Source: Nannocystis bainbridge
GTDB taxonomy: Bacteria > Myxococcota_A > Polyangia > Nannocystales > Nannocystaceae
Assembly: GCF_028368995.1 (NCBI RefSeq)
Contig: NZ_JAQNDL010000001.1
Location: forward strand, 434,001 to 498,000
Direction: 5' to 3'
DNA: 64,000 nucleotides
Shown here: positions 61,055 through 64,000 of the stretch, piece by piece
How the letters are laid out: every line of letters begins with the position of its first letter
Position numbering within the stretch: the first letter of the stretch is position 1
Made by a program: the position numbers and the translations under genes
Notes under the pieces: model-generated
Database searches by the model: none
Told to the model about the DNA's origin: nothing
Seen by the model: only the letters and a program-made list of their open reading frames with translations

Positions 61055-62531
61055 GCTGACAGCGGGCTGCGGCGAACTCGAGGACTCGTTCGCCGACGAG
61101 GACGACGCGATCGCGCTGCGGCCCGTCCTGCTTCCGAGCGACCCGGCGACCGTCACCACCCACGTGCCCTGCGTCGACGCCGACACCTTCGACGGCACCG
61201 AGGCGGTGATCCGCTACCCGCGGGGTCTGGGCAATTGCCTGACCACCGTGCCGAACAGCCCGCTCGTGCTCGTGATGCACGGGACGGGCTATCCTCACGA
61301 CTCCTACGATTACCTGCTCGACCATCTCGCGGCCAACGGCTTCATCGTCGTCAGCACCGCCGAGATCGCGTCCAACGACACCGTCACCGCGTACGGTGAT
61401 GCCGCCCTGGCGGTCGAGGGCTTCCTGGACGCCTTGCTCGACGAGTGGGCCCTGGCCGGCTTCATCGACCCGACGCGGCTCGCGCTCGTCGGCCACAGCA
61501 AGGGCGGCAAGCTCGCGCGCTACGTCGCCGACCAGCTCAAGGGCGGCGCCGATCCATGGACCGTGCGCGCGGTCGTCAGCCTCTCGGGCAACGGCCGCGC
61601 CGACATGCAGGTCGAGGCCGACATGACCCCCGCGCTGCTCATCCTGCAGGCCGCCGAGGACTCCGACGTCGAGCCCGACGCCAATTTCGAGGTGTACGAC
61701 CTCGCCGGCACCGAGGGCGCCATCCCGCCGGCGGGCCCGTCAGGGCTGACGAAGGTGATGAAGCTGATCGAGGGCGGGCATCACCACCGCTTCTCGCAGT
61801 CGCTCGGCCTCCACGCGCAGGCGCACGTCAGCAAGGGCTACCTCCTCGCGTTCCTGGCCGCGCACGTGCGCAACAACTGGACCTGGTACGAAGCATACAT
61901 TCGCGGCGATGCCATCCCGTACGGCTGGCCCGAGCGCGTCGTCACCCAGTACAGCGACGGCGTCCAGCGCGACGTGGTCGACAACTTCGAGGACGGCCTC
62001 GTCGGCGCCTCGGCGATGGACGGCGCGGTCACCGTGAGCAACGCCGTGACCTCGATCTTCGACCTCGAGGCCGCCGGCGACGCGTTCCAGGGCGAGACCC
62101 TCGCGCTCGAGATGTCCGGCAACGCCGAGGGCAGCTCGATCACCTGGTTTATCCCCGAGGAGCACCGCGACACCGCCGATTTCGCGTGGCTGTCCTTCCG
62201 CATCGCCCAGGTCGACGGCTCGGCCTCGAGCTACCTGCGGTTCCAGATCAGCAATGACAACGTCTGGTCGGCGGAGCAGATCGTCGGCGACCACGGCACG
62301 ATCGCCACGCCGATGGAGATGTGCCCGCCGTCGCAGATCCCGTACGGTCCGGGCGCCGCCTGCTGGCCGAGCGGGTTATTCCACCACCTCGGCACGGTGC
62401 GGATCCCGCTGGCCGAATTCGGCGCGCACGACGACATCGATCGCGTGCGCCTGATCTTCCGCGGCCGGTCGGTCGAAAAGACCTACCTCCTCGACAGCCT
62501 CGAATTCAGCGGCGACGACGATCTGCCCTGA
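60999..62531 (+). CDS. Lipoprotein alpha/beta hydrolase with C-terminal beta domain
   Basis: A 510-residue protein. The signal peptide ends LTAGC (Cys24). An alpha/beta hydrolase domain (about 55-310) has VLVMHGTGYPHDS as the oxyanion strand, the nucleophile elbow GHSKGG with Ser167, an acid candidate in ILQAAEDSDV, and a base candidate in EGGHHHRF. This resembles polyester or chlorophyllase-type lipases and the dienelactone hydrolase-like families. From about residue 330 a second region (VVDNFEDGLVGAS, YLRFQISND, IPLAEFG, RLIFRG) looks like a carbohydrate-binding jelly-roll domain. It is probably anchored outside the cytoplasm and may degrade an insoluble ester or polymer. Confidence 0.75.
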   Translation: MLFTKSPSSLLSSLLCTVALTAGCGELEDSFADEDDAIALRPVLLPSDPATVTTHVPCVDADTFDGTEAVIRYPRGLGNCLTTVPNSPLVLVMHGTGYPHDSYDYLLDHLAANGFIVVSTAEIASNDTVTAYGDAALAVEGFLDALLDEWALAGFIDPTRLALVGHSKGGKLARYVADQLKGGADPWTVRAVVSLSGNGRADMQVEADMTPALLILQAAEDSDVEPDANFEVYDLAGTEGAIPPAGPSGLTKVMKLIEGGHHHRFSQSLGLHAQAHVSKGYLLAFLAAHVRNNWTWYEAYIRGDAIPYGWPERVVTQYSDGVQRDVVDNFEDGLVGASAMDGAVTVSNAVTSIFDLEAAGDAFQGETLALEMSGNAEGSSITWFIPEEHRDTADFAWLSFRIAQVDGSASSYLRFQISNDNVWSAEQIVGDHGTIATPMEMCPPSQIPYGPGAACWPSGLFHHLGTVRIPLAEFGAHDDIDRVRLIFRGRSVEKTYLLDSLEFSGDDDLP

Positions 62532-62612
62532 ATCGCACGAGTCCCTGAGGTCCTTTCATTGTCCCGGTTTTTGGCCTGGCGAGACGATGATCCTTTCACA
62601 GCCGAGACGACG

Positions 62613-64000
62613 ATGCGCACCATGACCGAGGATCGAAATCGCGACCGCCGGGCGCGCCGGCGGGGGTGGGCGGAGCTGGCGGGTCGTTTCCTGGACCTCG
62701 GGGCGGCGCTCCGTCGTGGTTGCGCGCGGGTCGGCGCCCAAGTAACACCGATGCGCATGGTCCGTGGGCCGCAGCGGGGCGACACGCCGAGAGTCGGGCC
62801 AGGCCGCGCGCCGGAGGACGGCCACGGACCTCCGTCGCCGCCGGGCGCGAGCGGCTCGACCTCGACCGCTGCGGAGCTCGAGCCCGGCTGGGCGATGCGA
62901 AGCACTCTGGAGCCGCCGCTCGGCTCCCCGTCGGCCTGGGCGAGCCGCAGCACCCTCGGCCAGCCGCCGGGGCCGCGACCCGAGCACGACCTCGGCGGCC
63001 CGCACCTCAAGGAGCTCATCCTCTCGCGCCTGTTCGTCCGCGAGGCCGGCCCGCCGCGGATCGGCCGCTTCTCGCTCCTGCAATTGCTGGGCGAGGGCGG
63101 CATGGGGGTGGTGTTCGCCGCCTACGACGAGGACCTCGATCGCAAGGTCGCGATCAAGGTATTGCGCGCCCAGGCGACCGCGCAGCCCGACCGGCTCCGC
63201 GCCCGCATGCTGCGCGAGGCCCGGCTGATGGCCCAGCTGTCGCACACCAACGTGATCACGGTCCACGAGGTCGGCGAACACGAGGGGCAGGTCTTCATCG
63301 CCATGGAGTTCGTGCGCGGGCAGCCGCTGGACGCCTGGCTCGCGGCCTGTCGCGCGCGCACCGGCGGGGCCCGCTGGCACGATCTGCTCGGGCCGTTCGT
63401 CCAGGCCGGCGCTGGGCTGGTCGCGGCTCACCGCGCCGGGCTGGTCCACCGCGACTTCAAGCCGCAGAACGTGATCGTGCGCAGCGACGGCGTGGTCAAG
63501 GTCCTCGACTTCGGCCTCGCCTGCGCGGCGCCGCAGGACGACCGCGTAGCGACGACCGCGGACGATCACGAGCGCGAGGCCGCGACGACCTGCGAGCGGC
63601 TGACCCAGACCGGGGCCGTGATGGGCACGCCGACGTACATGGCCCCGGAGCAGCACCTCGGGATCCCGGCCGACGAGCGCAGCGACCAGTTCAGCTTTTG
63701 CGTCGCGCTCTACGAGGCGCTCTACGGCCAGCATCCGTTCGGCGGGTCGACTCTGGAGGCGCTGCGCCGGGCGGTGCTCGCCGGCCACGTCCGCGAGCCG
63801 CCGCCCGGGTCGCCGGTCCCGCTGCGGATCCGTCGCCTGCTGATGCGCGGGCTGGCGGCGCGCCCGGAAGCCCGTCACCCCTCGTTCGCCGGGCTGCTGG
63901 AGGCGCTCGCGGCCGACCCGGCGGGCGCCCGGCGCCGCTGGCTGGCCGTCGGCGGGCTCGTGCTCGCCGCTTCGGCCGCGACCTGGGTCCTGGCGAGTCG
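62613..64000 (+). CDS. Ser/Thr protein kinase, 3' end beyond the window
   Basis: The frame is open from ATG 62613 (also ATG 62622, 62751 or 62757) to the window edge. The first 140 residues are low complexity (Pro/Gly/Arg-rich). The kinase domain begins IGRFSLLQLLGEGGMGVVF, then VAIKVL, HRDFKPQN and LDFGLAC, so it looks active, with an intact activation segment GTPTYMAPEQ. A membrane segment (RRWLAVGGLVLAASAAT) starts at the window end. No zinc finger is seen at the N-terminus. The C-terminal sensor part lies outside the window. Confidence 0.8.
   Translation, partial: MRTMTEDRNRDRRARRRGWAELAGRFLDLGAALRRGCARVGAQVTPMRMVRGPQRGDTPRVGPGRAPEDGHGPPSPPGASGSTSTAAELEPGWAMRSTLEPPLGSPSAWASRSTLGQPPGPRPEHDLGGPHLKELILSRLFVREAGPPRIGRFSLLQLLGEGGMGVVFAAYDEDLDRKVAIKVLRAQATAQPDRLRARMLREARLMAQLSHTNVITVHEVGEHEGQVFIAMEFVRGQPLDAWLAACRARTGGARWHDLLGPFVQAGAGLVAAHRAGLVHRDFKPQNVIVRSDGVVKVLDFGLACAAPQDDRVATTADDHEREAATTCERLTQTGAVMGTPTYMAPEQHLGIPADERSDQFSFCVALYEALYGQHPFGGSTLEALRRAVLAGHVREPPPGSPVPLRIRRLLMRGLAARPEARHPSFAGLLEALAADPAGARRRWLAVGGLVLAASAATWVLAS

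Overview
The window is a GC-rich (by eye about 70% or more), densely coding bacterial chromosome segment with no rRNA, tRNA, CRISPR array or transposase that I could find. It carries many Ser/Thr protein kinases, ECF-like sigma factors beside kinases, secreted lipoproteins with Thr/Gly/Asp-rich linkers followed by DUF4215, EGF or LDLa modules, a KaiC-like ATPase, NtrC-type signalling and a leucine-rich-repeat protein with a repeat-companion N-terminus. This points to a myxobacterium, most like the Nannocystis group. The assignment rests on gene content and base composition only.

Layout. 1-6200: end of a PAS/STAS regulator, three lipoproteins (one c-haem-like, one clan GH-A glycosidase-like), a dienelactone hydrolase and a glutathione transferase. 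6300-13100: a flavin halogenase-like oxidoreductase, an LRR protein, a VOC protein and an acyl-CoA hydrolase/transferase. 13100-21000: a minus-strand block with a large WD40-like kinase, its sigma factor, a membrane protein and a DUF4215/anchor-L lipoprotein, then a GNAT enzyme and another lipoprotein. 21500-33600: an ABC-F ATPase, a hemerythrin protein, a probable pseudokinase, a second PAS/STAS regulator, an EGF lipoprotein, a sigma factor convergent with a zinc-finger/kinase/TPR protein, and a broken serpin gene. 33900-39400: a KaiC-like ATPase translationally close to a hybrid histidine kinase, a tandem repeat, a hypothetical gene and a GAF histidine kinase. 39700-45100: an MFS exporter, an LDLa lipoprotein, a divergent TetR/P450 pair with a clear operator, and a PPOX protein. 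45200-51200: an aminomutase-asnB operon divergent from a histidine kinase/NtrC-type regulator pair; both sides have sigma-54-like promoters with two matching palindromes between them. 51300-64000: a secreted HExxH protein, a DUF4215 lipoprotein, a zinc-finger/kinase/TPR plus sigma operon, an imine-reductase-like gene flanked by direct repeats, a secreted hydrolase, and the start of another kinase.

Three themes stand out. First, kinases are paired with sigma factors, and two of the kinases carry an anti-sigma-like zinc finger at the N-terminus, so sensor, kinase and sigma contact may sit in one chain. Second, a dispersed palindrome family with core GGACATGTCC sits in most of the longer gaps between convergent genes. 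Third, the 48.1-48.4 kb interval looks like a self-contained sigma-54 circuit in which the divergent NtrC-type regulator may control itself and the aminomutase-asnB operon.
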